Of a stretch of 48,056 nucleotides of DNA, positions 9,184 through 16,938 are shown one piece after another. The stretch is from Chryseolinea sp. (GTDB taxonomy: Bacteria; Bacteroidota; Bacteroidia; Cytophagales; Cyclobacteriaceae). A model generated the notes under the pieces. The model made no database searches and was not told the DNA's origin. It was given only the letters and a program-made list of their open reading frames with translations. The translations under genes were made by a program, and so were the position numbers. The stretch spans positions 1 to 48,056 of the forward strand of contig JAICGJ010000018.1 of the NCBI GenBank assembly GCA_025923195.1, given 5' to 3'. Within the stretch, counting starts at the first letter, position 1. The number at the start of each line of letters is the position of its first letter.

Positions 9184-9905
9184 TGAGATGCCTGATAATA
9201 GACGATGAACCCCTAGCCCGCGAGTTGTTGGAGTCATACCTGGGCAGAATTGCAGAATTGAAACTCATTAAGAGCTGTGGAAATGCCCTTGAGGCATTTT
9301 CTCTGCTACAGGAAAAGTCGATTGACCTGATTTTTCTGGATATCGAGATGCCACAAGTAACTGGAATTGAATTGCTTCGGTCATTGAAAGACAAACCGCG
9401 CGTGATTTTGACGACCGCGTATCGCGAATATGCGTTTGAAGCATATGACCTTGATGTCGTCGATTATTTGCTAAAGCCCGTAACCTTTGAACGTTTTCTT
9501 CGCGGCATCGGAAAGATCAAACTGCTTAAACAATATGACATACCCGGGGAAGTTACCATCCCGGTAAACTCATCTTTCGATGATGCTTACTTGTATCTGA
9601 AAGAGAATAGGGAAATGGTTAAAGTCTTCCTTAAGGATATTTTATACATCGAAAGTTTGCGCGACTACGTGCGGGTAAAAACGCAGACAAGGGAGGTTAT
9701 CACATACCAAAAAATCAGTTACCTGGAACAGAAGTTGCCCCAAAATAAATTCTTGAGAATTCATCGTTCTTTCATGATCGCGATCGACAGGGTAATTTCG
9801 TTTACGCCGTCGAGTGTGCGCATAAATTCTATGGACATTCCAATAGGAAGGAATTATAAGTATCCGACCATGAAGCAGCTGACCCAGCACAGCGTATTGC
9901 CATAG
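9180..9905 (+). CDS. LytTR-family response regulator
   Basis: The 241-residue protein has an N-terminal receiver domain (residues 2-115) with the acidic pair DDE near residue 8, the phospho-acceptor D54 in FLDIEMP, and the conserved TTAY and KPV (lysine near 99). A LytTR DNA-binding domain follows (about 140-238) with the core LYIESLRDYVRVKT and FLRIHRSFMI. It is translationally coupled to the kinase gene upstream. LytTR regulators bind paired direct repeats; no such sites are obvious nearby. The stop lies four bases from the convergent molybdenum hydroxylase gene, so the two units share almost no terminator space. Confidence 0.93.
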   Translation: MMRCLIIDDEPLARELLESYLGRIAELKLIKSCGNALEAFSLLQEKSIDLIFLDIEMPQVTGIELLRSLKDKPRVILTTAYREYAFEAYDLDVVDYLLKPVTFERFLRGIGKIKLLKQYDIPGEVTIPVNSSFDDAYLYLKENREMVKVFLKDILYIESLRDYVRVKTQTREVITYQKISYLEQKLPQNKFLRIHRSFMIAIDRVISFTPSSVRINSMDIPIGRNYKYPTMKQLTQHSVLP

Positions 9906-9909
9906 GGCC

Positions 9910-12111
9910 TCATGTGCTGAGAGCATCAAGTGCGAGCGGCACACGACGAATCCGTTTACCGGAAGCGGCAAAAATTGCGTTCAGCACAGCAGGTACACCC
10001 AACGGACTTGATATCTCACCAATGCCCCATGGCCTTTCATCTTTGTTTTCAGTAAAGTGAACTTCCATCGGGGGACATTCCTTCATGCGCAATAATTTGT
10101 TCTCGTGAAAGTTGGTATGAACGGCCCTTCCATTTTTAATAGGATAGCCTCCGTATAGCAGGGCCGTGAGGCTCCAAACGATGCCACCGACTAGTTGGTT
10201 GCTTGCTCCGGATGGGTTAATAACTTTGCCACAGTCAACAGCTATCGTAATTTTATTGATAGTTAGTTTCCCACCACGGACATTCACATCCGCAACTACA
10301 GCACAGTAGCTGTTGCCGTAGGGGCATACCGCGACGCCCAGGCCCTGCCCTTCTTGAAGTTTCTTTCCCCAGCCCGCTTTCCCAGCCGCCAGTTTAAGAA
10401 CTGAAATTATTCTGGAACTGGATACTGGATAGATATCGCCCACAAACACGTCACGGCCCTCCTTTAGCAAACTCAGCCGGAACTCGTACGGATCCTTTTT
10501 GAGCTCTGCAGCGATCTCATCGATGAAACATTCGCTGAAAAACCGGCCATGTCCAACAACGCCTCGCCACGCCGAGGAATGAACCAGCTCATCCTGGATC
10601 AAGTCTTCAAAATCAAAACGGATATTTGGAATGTCATATGCCATGAAAGGCAATTGCGGATCTGCATACTTCGCCGCCCATGTATATGTTCTAAGCTCCT
10701 TTTCATACCAGGCGTATATGTTATTGTCTTTATCAAGTGCCACCTGATACTCGAGATGCTGAAATAAATGTGCGAGGTTTGCCGCGTGGTCATCCTCTCT
10801 TGTCCAGATCATTTTGACAGGAAGATTGCCCATTTCTCTGGAAATAAAAGCCGCTTCAACAGCCATGTCAGGATAGTAACGTCTGCCAAAGCCACCGCCG
10901 GAGGGAAAAAGATGAATCTTAATCTGCTCTTCGGAAAAACCAAAAACGCGCTTCAACTCGCTTACGATCAAATGAGGTGCTTGTGTTCCTACCCACACTT
11001 CACAACCCCCTGGTTGGACGTGGGCCGTACAATTTAATGGTTCCATACAGGAATGGAGCTGGTGCGGAAATACATATGAAGCGCGAAGCGTTTTCCGGAC
11101 GTGCTCAAGATCGGCAACGGCATTTTCATCGCCAATATACCCCGTAGGATCAGTTTTATGCATAGCCCGTTGTTCAGCCAGGCGCTCGAAGTTCGTACTG
11201 CTCAATTTTTCATTGACGCCTTCATCCCAATCTATTTTCAGAGCGTCTTGTCCCTTTTTTGCGGCCCAGAATGAATCCGCCACCACGACTACACCTTCCC
11301 TGATATCGTAAGGCATATACGGCGCGTGTGGCTGTAGGCCTGCAATCGGCTGCGTAGAAAACACCTTGATTACACCCTTAACTTTAAGCGATTCCGAAGC
11401 TTCAAAATTCTTAAGTTTCCCCTTGAACACAGGACATCTGGCAATAACGGCGTATAGCATGCCCGGAATATTTACATCGAGTCCATATTGCAGATTTCCA
11501 GTCACCATCAATGGAATTAGTTTAGCGATCTTTGGTTTTCCTATGACTTGGAAGTTGAGCGGATCCTTTAAGGAGACGGACTCTGGTACTTTCTCTCTCG
11601 CGGCCGCGTCTGCCAACTCACCAAATCCAAGTCTTTGGGATGAGTTCTTGTTAATTACATAATGGTTTTCGGCATGACAATTTAATGGAGAGGTTTTCCA
11701 CCGTTTAGCAGCCGCCGCAATTAACATTTGCCTTGCTGCTGCACCGGCTTTTCTAAGCATATCCCACTGATAAATGATCGTACAACTTCCCCCGGTATCA
11801 TGGCCACCATTCCTTTCGTTCTGATATTTCTTCATATCCGCATCGGGAAATTCGATGCTTACTTTGTCCCAATCGGCACAAAGTTCATCGGCAAATATTT
11901 GTGCCATTGAAGTGGAGATGCCTTGTCCCATTTCGTGTTTGACAAACTGAAATAACACGTCGCCATTGGAAGTTATTTTGACAAAATCTCCTAAGACACT
12001 TTGCCCCTCTAAACCCAGCGCGGTTATTCCCTTTCCCGCCGCGGGGTGAAACGATAGCATTAGCCCTCCGCCGGCTATGGCACTTGAAATAATAAATTCT
12101 CGCCTGTTCAT
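9910..12111 (-). CDS. iorB: molybdopterin-binding subunit of a molybdenum hydroxylase (IorB type)
   Basis: The product (733 residues from the ATG at 12111; a GTG sits just upstream) is a xanthine-oxidase-family large subunit of the isoquinoline 1-oxidoreductase beta type: two aldehyde-oxidase/molybdopterin domains, with VKMIWTREDD, FPSGGGFGRRYYPDM and a late GIGEISSPLGVPAVLNAIF carrying the conserved glutamate. The N-terminus [16 protein letters not shown] is a twin-arginine signal, so the enzyme should be exported folded with its cofactor. It hydroxylates a heterocycle or oxidises an aldehyde; the substrate is unknown. The start overlaps the stop of the iron-sulfur subunit gene as TGATG, which points to coupled translation. 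No FAD subunit is present, as usual for IorAB-type enzymes. Confidence 0.88.
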   Translation of the reverse strand: MNRREFIISSAIAGGGLMLSFHPAAGKGITALGLEGQSVLGDFVKITSNGDVLFQFVKHEMGQGISTSMAQIFADELCADWDKVSIEFPDADMKKYQNERNGGHDTGGSCTIIYQWDMLRKAGAAARQMLIAAAAKRWKTSPLNCHAENHYVINKNSSQRLGFGELADAAAREKVPESVSLKDPLNFQVIGKPKIAKLIPLMVTGNLQYGLDVNIPGMLYAVIARCPVFKGKLKNFEASESLKVKGVIKVFSTQPIAGLQPHAPYMPYDIREGVVVVADSFWAAKKGQDALKIDWDEGVNEKLSSTNFERLAEQRAMHKTDPTGYIGDENAVADLEHVRKTLRASYVFPHQLHSCMEPLNCTAHVQPGGCEVWVGTQAPHLIVSELKRVFGFSEEQIKIHLFPSGGGFGRRYYPDMAVEAAFISREMGNLPVKMIWTREDDHAANLAHLFQHLEYQVALDKDNNIYAWYEKELRTYTWAAKYADPQLPFMAYDIPNIRFDFEDLIQDELVHSSAWRGVVGHGRFFSECFIDEIAAELKKDPYEFRLSLLKEGRDVFVGDIYPVSSSRIISVLKLAAGKAGWGKKLQEGQGLGVAVCPYGNSYCAVVADVNVRGGKLTINKITIAVDCGKVINPSGASNQLVGGIVWSLTALLYGGYPIKNGRAVHTNFHENKLLRMKECPPMEVHFTENKDERPWGIGEISSPLGVPAVLNAIFAASGKRIRRVPLALDALST

Positions 12112-12584
12112 CACCTTAGTGTTTGAGCTTTTATCAGTATGGATTTCTTAATAGCGCGGTGGATACGTTGATATGTCCCGCATCGACAGAGGTTTCCATT
12201 CATTGATTTAGTAATCTCATCGTCCGTAGGACTTGGGTGCTCTGCCAATAATGCTGCCGCATTCATGATTTGCCCCGTTTGACAGTAGCCACACTGTGGG
12301 ACGTCCTCCTCCTGCCAGGCTAATTGGAGTGGATGACTGCCGTCGGAAGAAAGCCCTTCAATTGTAGTTATTCGCTTGTTCTCAACCGCGGACGTAGAAA
12401 CAGAACAGCTGCGTATAGCCTTTCCATCCAAGTGGACTGTACATGCGCCGCACTGCGCGACGCCACATCCGTATTTTGTTCCTGTTAGCCCGATGAAATC
12501 CCTTATAGCCCAAAGTAAGGGCATTTGAGGATCTGCATCGACTGTATAATTTTTCTCATTGACAATTAGTCGGATCGTAGCCAT
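12111..12584 (-). CDS. iorA: 2Fe-2S subunit of a molybdenum hydroxylase (IorA type)
   Basis: The 157-residue product carries an N-terminal plant-type ferredoxin cluster ([18 protein letters not shown], then C in AIRSC, about residues 38-65) and a C-terminal second cluster ([11 protein letters not shown] and [11 protein letters not shown]). This is the two-cluster small subunit of xanthine-oxidase-family enzymes. The frame runs 17 codons further up to a GTG, but the ATG at 12584 begins the family's usual N-terminus ([13 protein letters not shown]) and is chosen. It passes electrons from the molybdenum subunit to an acceptor, probably in the envelope, and travels with IorB through the Tat pathway. 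It is the first gene of the pair; 275 bases without a gene lie upstream. Confidence 0.9.
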   Translation of the reverse strand: MATIRLIVNEKNYTVDADPQMPLLWAIRDFIGLTGTKYGCGVAQCGACTVHLDGKAIRSCSVSTSAVENKRITTIEGLSSDGSHPLQLAWQEEDVPQCGYCQTGQIMNAAALLAEHPSPTDDEITKSMNGNLCRCGTYQRIHRAIKKSILIKAQTLR

Positions 12585-12859
12585 AGTTGTTCGGTTAGAC
12601 TCTCGACAAATGACTAGAAAAAAATCGTCACGCACGCAGGTATTGGACGAATGCAGGACAGCTTAGATATACAATGAGATTCTTAGACGAAAACCTTTGG
12701 TAGTGTTGAAGTGCGAGGTTCGAAGTGTTGAAGTGGCTGGCTTGACATTTGTTCGCTTGACATTAAAGCTCTGTAATTCACTACCCCAGTACCACCTCTA
12801 ACTGACGACATGGTGCCAGATGCTCCCAAGCTGTATGCTGTTCGCTGTCAGCTGACCAC
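12585..12859. other. intergenic stretch with short direct repeats
   Basis: This gap holds the upstream region of the IorA gene and the end of the guanine deaminase gene. Two short direct repeats are visible: AGTGTTGAAGTG at 12702-12713 and 12724-12735, and GCTTGACATT at 12740-12749 and 12755-12764. No coding frame or terminator with a clear T-run is visible. Confidence 0.5.
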
Positions 12860-13339
12860 TTAATATTGCGCTTTATCAGGCTTGTCTTGCCAGATCCGAA
12901 AGAGCTCCAGTCCCAACTCACGGCCGCATTGTTGAGTTGTAATCAGCCTCGCGCTGGGGGGAAGGACAATCTCCTTGTAGATAAGATCATCATCAAAGTT
13001 TATCGCGGCTGCATCTGCCCGCGTACACGCATATACAATTCGGTCCGGCCTCGCCCAATAAATAGCACCCAGGCACATCGGGCAGGGTTCACACGAGGCA
13101 TAAATGGTACAGCCAGTCAGTTGATAGGATCCTAAATTTTGACATGCCTCTCGAATTGCAACTATTTCGGCGTGCGCTGTGGGATCATTCGCAGATATAA
13201 CTTTATTGTTGCCCCTGCCAACAACCACTCCGTCCTTGACGATCACCGACCCAAAAGGGCCCCCTTCATTCTGCAATATTCCAGTCTTTGCAATGTCTAT
13301 TGCCGCCTGTATATATTTTAGATCATTGTCAGAGGTCAT
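12860..13339 (-). CDS. guaD: guanine deaminase (cytidine-deaminase fold)
   Basis: The 159-residue protein belongs to the CDA/tRNA-deaminase zinc family: the zinc site is formed by HAE in DPTAHAEIVAIREAC and the PCxxC of CEPCPMCLGAIYWA. The segments GGPFGSVIVKDG, FDDDLIYKEI and the C-terminal W...K..Y ending resemble the small Bacillus-type guanine deaminase, which converts guanine to xanthine and ammonia in the cytoplasm; the length also fits. A tRNA adenosine deaminase would normally lack the FDDDLIYKE segment, so GuaD is preferred. It is close to the molybdenum hydroxylase genes, but those are exported and of the IorAB kind, so a joint purine pathway is not supported. Confidence 0.82.
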   Translation of the reverse strand: MTSDNDLKYIQAAIDIAKTGILQNEGGPFGSVIVKDGVVVGRGNNKVISANDPTAHAEIVAIREACQNLGSYQLTGCTIYASCEPCPMCLGAIYWARPDRIVYACTRADAAAINFDDDLIYKEIVLPPSARLITTQQCGRELGLELFRIWQDKPDKAQY

Positions 13340-13594
13340 CGTGGGGATGTCATTGTAATCTTGAATAGTGAATATTGACTACGCTGGAGGTAAATAAATC
13401 CAGCTCCCAGCAAGACCGCCCTTATAAAGATCCAACGCTCATTAATTAAATCCGATTGCATCAAAGTATGGTCTGCCGATGAGCTTCCAAACATGAGAAT
13501 ATTTTTATAGATATAATCTGGCGCTAAACAGCAACGCTGAGCCAACCGTTATTTACGTGTAAAGTTCTTGCGTGCATTCAGACGTCAGCCAGTT

Positions 13595-14626
13595 TTAACT
13601 TTGCATTTTCCTGATCTTAATGGCAAATGCCCGCAACGGGTTAGCGACAAAGATGGTATCAATTTCTTTCTGCGTAAAACCTTTTTGCCGTAATGCCGGA
13701 ATTAAATTCGTGAAGATGGAATTGTAATCATTGTATTTTCCACCGCCTGGCTCACCGACATGGTACCATCCGGAGTCTTGAGATACCAGCACATTACTTA
13801 GTAGTTCATGGTCTTTCATATTCTGGAGGAATTCGACATTTTGATTTATTGAATCAAGATTGACTCCGTCAAATGACACCCAGCTACCACGTTGAGCTGC
13901 CCTGATATGATAGCTTTTATCCGTTTCATTTTGAGCATGTATCCAGATTCGTGCGGCGGGCGACACCTTACGCGAAGCTAAAATTTCCAGCTCTGCTTCC
14001 GCCGCTTCTCCGTTGCCGGTATGTATTCCGATGACCAATCCGGTCGCGAGATGAGTAATAGCAGCTGCGTCAATAAGCTTCTTTTGCACGTCGGAAAGAG
14101 GTGCTTTGTCTACACCGGTTTTGATCAGTCCCGGCTTAATACCCGTGCCCTCGATGCCGTCGTTCCATTCGCCGATCCAACGCGATGAAAGTTGCTCGGC
14201 CGTTTCAATATACGCGTGTTGGGGAATGTATTTTTCCTGCGCAGCGCCATAGTATCCGGTAGTGGTAATGATATTCAGTTTCGTTTTAAGGGCTAGTCTC
14301 TTAAGTAGTGCAGCGTCCCTACCGATATAAGCGGGAGTGCAATCTACAAACGTCTGACAGCCTTTATTTTTTACATCCTGTAATATTGGCAACGCTATAT
14401 TGAAGACTTCATTTGCGTCATATCTGCTTTTATTTACTTTATCAGCCCCAATAAAATCTACCAAAACGTGTTCATGAGACAGCGTGAACTTCATTTCCGA
14501 GGGCTTGAGCCTCCCGGTCACTGACATGATAAATTCCTCATCGATGGATGATTCAGATATTCGCGGCGTCACAAAAGCGCATGCCATGAAAGAGGCCTGC
14601 TTAAGAAAAGATCTGCGGGATTGCAT
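13595..14626 (-). CDS. phosphotriesterase-family metallohydrolase with Tat signal
   Basis: The 343-residue protein starts with a twin-arginine signal (SRRSFLKQASFMACAF), which is unusual but known for members of this family. The PTE binuclear metal site is complete: HEH near residue 50 (LSHEHVLVDF), the bridging lysine in GLIKTG, histidines in GIHTGNGE and WIHAQNE, and the aspartate in VSQDSGWY. Family members hydrolyse lactones, phosphotriesters or related esters; a lactonase-type activity in the periplasm is the most cautious guess. It lies upstream of the guanine deaminase gene on the same strand, but a gap of about 255 bases makes a shared operon uncertain. Confidence 0.86.
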   Translation of the reverse strand: MQSRRSFLKQASFMACAFVTPRISESSIDEEFIMSVTGRLKPSEMKFTLSHEHVLVDFIGADKVNKSRYDANEVFNIALPILQDVKNKGCQTFVDCTPAYIGRDAALLKRLALKTKLNIITTTGYYGAAQEKYIPQHAYIETAEQLSSRWIGEWNDGIEGTGIKPGLIKTGVDKAPLSDVQKKLIDAAAITHLATGLVIGIHTGNGEAAEAELEILASRKVSPAARIWIHAQNETDKSYHIRAAQRGSWVSFDGVNLDSINQNVEFLQNMKDHELLSNVLVSQDSGWYHVGEPGGGKYNDYNSIFTNLIPALRQKGFTQKEIDTIFVANPLRAFAIKIRKMQS

Positions 14627-14715
14627 GGATTATACAATGTTTTAAAATAAAGTTAGGAGGATTTTAGCGAAGAATCGTTGTATTTACCATGATAAGTGAT
14701 ACCGGATGAAACGGA

Positions 14716-15366
14716 TTACCGATGCTCGCAGCGTCCCATAGCAGGAGATGCAGTCGAGTAGTCCGACACACCGTCCAAAAAAAGTCCACAACCGTTATGA
14801 ACGAAGCATTGAATAACGCAGCGTCCCTGAAACAGGAGACACTGGTGCAACTGCTCCCGTCGCCAGAAAAAATCGGCCATGTATGTACCCATAATAAGCG
14901 ATCCTTGAGAAGCAATACATCGTCTCCGCAGAGTCTCCCGTCTCGGGGACTCTGTCGGACCGCTGTAAGGTTCCCAAAAAGTTTCACAACGCAGTAACGT
15001 AGCATTGAATAACGCAGCGTCCCTGAAACAGGAGACACTGCCACGACTGCTCCCGTCGCCAGAAAAATCGGCCATGTATTTAGCCATGATTAGCTATCCT
15101 TGAGAAGCAATACATCGTCTCCGCAGGGGCTCTGTCGGACCGCCGTAAGGTTCCCAAAAAGTTTCACAACGCAGTAACGAAGTATGGAATAACGCAGCGT
15201 CCCTGAAACAGGAGACACTGCTGCGACTGCTCCGTCTCCGCAGAACTCCCGTCTCGGGGACTCTGTCGGACGCTGTGGGGTTCCCAAAAAAGTTCCCAAC
15301 GCAGTAACGTAGCATTGAATAACGCCGCATCCCTTATCAAGAGACGCGCTGCTGCGATTGCTTACG
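14716..15366. repeat. degenerate tandem array of hairpin-bearing repeats (about five copies)
   Basis: A non-coding array in the 865 bases between the phosphotriesterase gene and 15492. Its unit is about 196 bases, with deleted copies of 180 and 130. Each unit has hairpin H1 (CAGCGTCCCTG, loop AAA, CAGGAGACACTG) at 14819-14844, 15015-15040 and 15195-15220, with diverged copies at 14729-14752 and near 15321-15345. Hairpin H2 (CAGAGTCTCCC ... GGGGACTCTG) is at 14929-14954 and, slightly altered, at 15241-15265; in the middle unit it has lost its left arm and loop (15121-15138). Both hairpins pair CAGnGTC with GACnCTG and both have one extra T in the same place of the stem. Linkers between them (GGTTCCCAAAAAGTT, AACGCAGTAACG, AATCGGCCATGTAT) are also conserved. 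Long frames across it exist only because of the repetition. Confidence 0.9.
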
Positions 15367-15491
15367 CAAATAAAAAGTCGATCATCGACCTCACCCCGCC
15401 ACATGTCGCAAATGCCTCTTAGATTGACGTTTTTATACAGTAGTCATACCCTGAATTTGCGCTAGGTTTGTAAAGCAACAAGTTTGAACCA

Positions 15492-15692
15492 ATGGCCATC
15501 AAGAATTTAACTGAAAAAGCGGGTACCCTCAAAACCAGGCTGGTAGCACAAAAAACACCGCCAGCATTCACAGCTAAAAACTTTGTTAAAAAGTTAACAG
15601 AGCACCGATCGGCAAGGGAGCGCGAAAAAATTCAGTGTTATTTTAAATTTGGTGCAGGGCAATATGGAGAGGGAGACAATTTCATAGATTAA
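15492..15692 (+). pseudogene. truncated AlkD-like DNA alkylation repair gene (N-terminal remnant)
   Basis: The 66-residue frame contains FTAKNFVKKLTEHRSAREREK followed by CYFKFGAGQYGEGDNFI, which I recognise as the start of a Bacteroidota DNA alkylation repair protein of the HEAT-repeat AlkD family (PF08713; the usual motif is IQxYFKxGEGQYGEGDxFxGVRMG). The frame stops immediately where GVRMG should follow, whereas complete proteins have about 230 residues. None of the rest of the family can be found in the 157 bases before the next gene, so this is a remnant, not a simple frameshift. It abuts the hairpin array at 14716-15366. The match is from memory of the family. Confidence 0.65.
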
Positions 15693-15849
15693 ATAATGAC
15701 GTGACCGAGTGGAACAAGAATTCACAATAAAATCCCACAGCCAATCCCTTAGGAAGCTTTGTTACTTGATTTCTTGTTTTTAAAAAGAAGTGAACAAGCG
15801 TTGGAAGCGACAACGGTAATGCTGAAATTATATACTCAAAAAAATTATT

Positions 15850-16239
15850 ATGAAAACGAAACCAGTCAATAACATCGATGAATACATTACAGGTTTTCCT
15901 GACAATGTTCAAAAACTATTGAAGCAAATGAGGGCAACCATACGGAAGGCGGCGCCTGGAGCAGAGGAGACCATCAACTATGCCGTGCCAACTTTTAAGC
16001 TGAATGGAAACCTTGTACATTTTGCCGCCTTTAAAAAGCATATAGGATTTTATCCGGCTCCTGCCGGCATAGAAGCGTTCAAGCAAGAGGTCGCACCATT
16101 TGAAGCCGGCAAGGGAAGCTTACAGTTTCCCTTTGATCAGCCGCTTCCACTTGAACTGGTAACGAAGATTGTAAAATTCAGAGTGAAACAAAACATGGAA
16201 AAACCCAAAGCCAAAAAGAAGACCGCTGCCAAGCGTTAA
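15850..16239 (+). CDS. DUF1801 family protein (YdhG/iron-chaperone-like)
   Basis: The 129-residue protein fits the DUF1801 family along its full length: the opening NIDEYITGFPDNVQKLLKQMR, the centre APGAEETINYAVPTFKLNG, and the segment HIGFYPAPAGIEAF. The C-terminus (KPKAKKKTAAKR) is a short lysine-rich tail. Members are small cytoplasmic alpha/beta proteins; one relative in Bacillus has been described as a frataxin-like iron chaperone, but the role of most is unknown. It stands alone between the AlkD remnant and the convergent membrane protein gene. Confidence 0.85.
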   Translation: MKTKPVNNIDEYITGFPDNVQKLLKQMRATIRKAAPGAEETINYAVPTFKLNGNLVHFAAFKKHIGFYPAPAGIEAFKQEVAPFEAGKGSLQFPFDQPLPLELVTKIVKFRVKQNMEKPKAKKKTAAKR

Positions 16240-16286
16240 GGGTTTTGAAAAGCCATTCTGTCCGCAGCCCTTTACGCAACGTTTTT
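16233..16286. terminator. possible terminator between convergent genes
   Basis: GCGTTAAGGG (16233-16242) pairs with CCCTTTACGC (16268-16277) at nine of ten positions, with a 25-base loop, and a T5 run follows at 16282-16286. It overlaps the DUF1801 stop and lies before the end of the convergent membrane protein gene. The long loop makes it weak. Confidence 0.3.
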
Positions 16287-16359
16287 AGGACTTCCAGAGT
16301 TTGATAAGCTATAGACAAGATGTCGGCCGGAACTGGAGTGCAGCGCGCAGGCAAAATAA

Positions 16360-16845
16360 TCACTTTGCTGTATCTGAATTTTGTTGAAGGCACTTCATAA
16401 GCATGGTAAAAACAATGCCTGCCATAACCCAGGTGGGAATAATGCGAATCCAATCTGTTGTAACAAGTTGTTGAAGCAAGACTTCATCTTTCCCCTTGCT
16501 CAACTCAAGCTGCATGGGAATTTGAATAAATGCGGATGATAACCACGGTATAATGGTGCATACAAGCGCCATCCAAACCAGCTTCCGAGGTATCACGTTT
16601 GGCCTATGCCAAAACAAAAGGATAAGGAACACAGTCATCAACAGCATTGGGATCACGAAAAATGGGACGATCCTGCTTCCAGATTCGATATGGGCAGTCG
16701 CAAATTCAGAAGGTCCAATGAATTTCCACGTATGATAGACCACAAAGCTGTCCATCATGCCAGCGCCAAGTCCGTAAAAAAATAACGCAAAAAAGATTGT
16801 GGTGATCCATAACACACGCGGTTTGATAAATTGATTCGCCATCAT
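16360..16845 (-). CDS. four-helix membrane protein, DUF1772-like, paralogue of the protein at 19635-20132
   Basis: The 161-residue protein has four hydrophobic segments (about residues 12-32, 58-80, 88-112 and 137-157). It aligns along nearly its whole length with the product of 19635-20132: GMMDSFVVYHTW / AMMDYFLLYPSR, FWHRPNVIPRKLVWMAL / WFRPENVSIRLLWISL, and LELSKGKDEVLLQQLVTTDWIRI / FELGKGKDIVLMQKITDTNWLRV. The arrangement resembles DUF1772 proteins, which include fungal anthrone oxygenases, but I cannot see catalytic residues that prove membership. It follows the methyltransferase gene on the same strand after a 93-base gap. Confidence 0.75.
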   Translation of the reverse strand: MMANQFIKPRVLWITTIFFALFFYGLGAGMMDSFVVYHTWKFIGPSEFATAHIESGSRIVPFFVIPMLLMTVFLILLFWHRPNVIPRKLVWMALVCTIIPWLSSAFIQIPMQLELSKGKDEVLLQQLVTTDWIRIIPTWVMAGIVFTMLMKCLQQNSDTAK

Positions 16846-16938
16846 ATTTTATTTTTATCGCAAAACAATTTAAAAATAGTGCATGCAAAAATAGTCTTTA
16901 AGTACTAGCTGATTCCGCGCGAGATCTCTGCCGGTAGT

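Noticed and set aside
13336-13545. 69-codon minus-strand frame overlapping the guanine deaminase start by four bases
   Set aside because: The ATGA overlap is suggestive, but the product has no recognisable family, an unusual cysteine-rich start, and the frame fills an ordinary upstream region.
14716-15366. CRISPR array
   Set aside because: Units are 130-196 bases long, the regions between hairpins are conserved and not unique spacers, and there are no cas genes.
14664-15404. Several overlapping minus-strand open frames of 60-126 codons in the repeat array
   Set aside because: They repeat the same peptide (SVSCFRDAALF and SPVSGTLRYS in alternate frames) because the DNA is repeated and lacks stops; there is no signal of a protein family, and the hairpins explain the sequence better.
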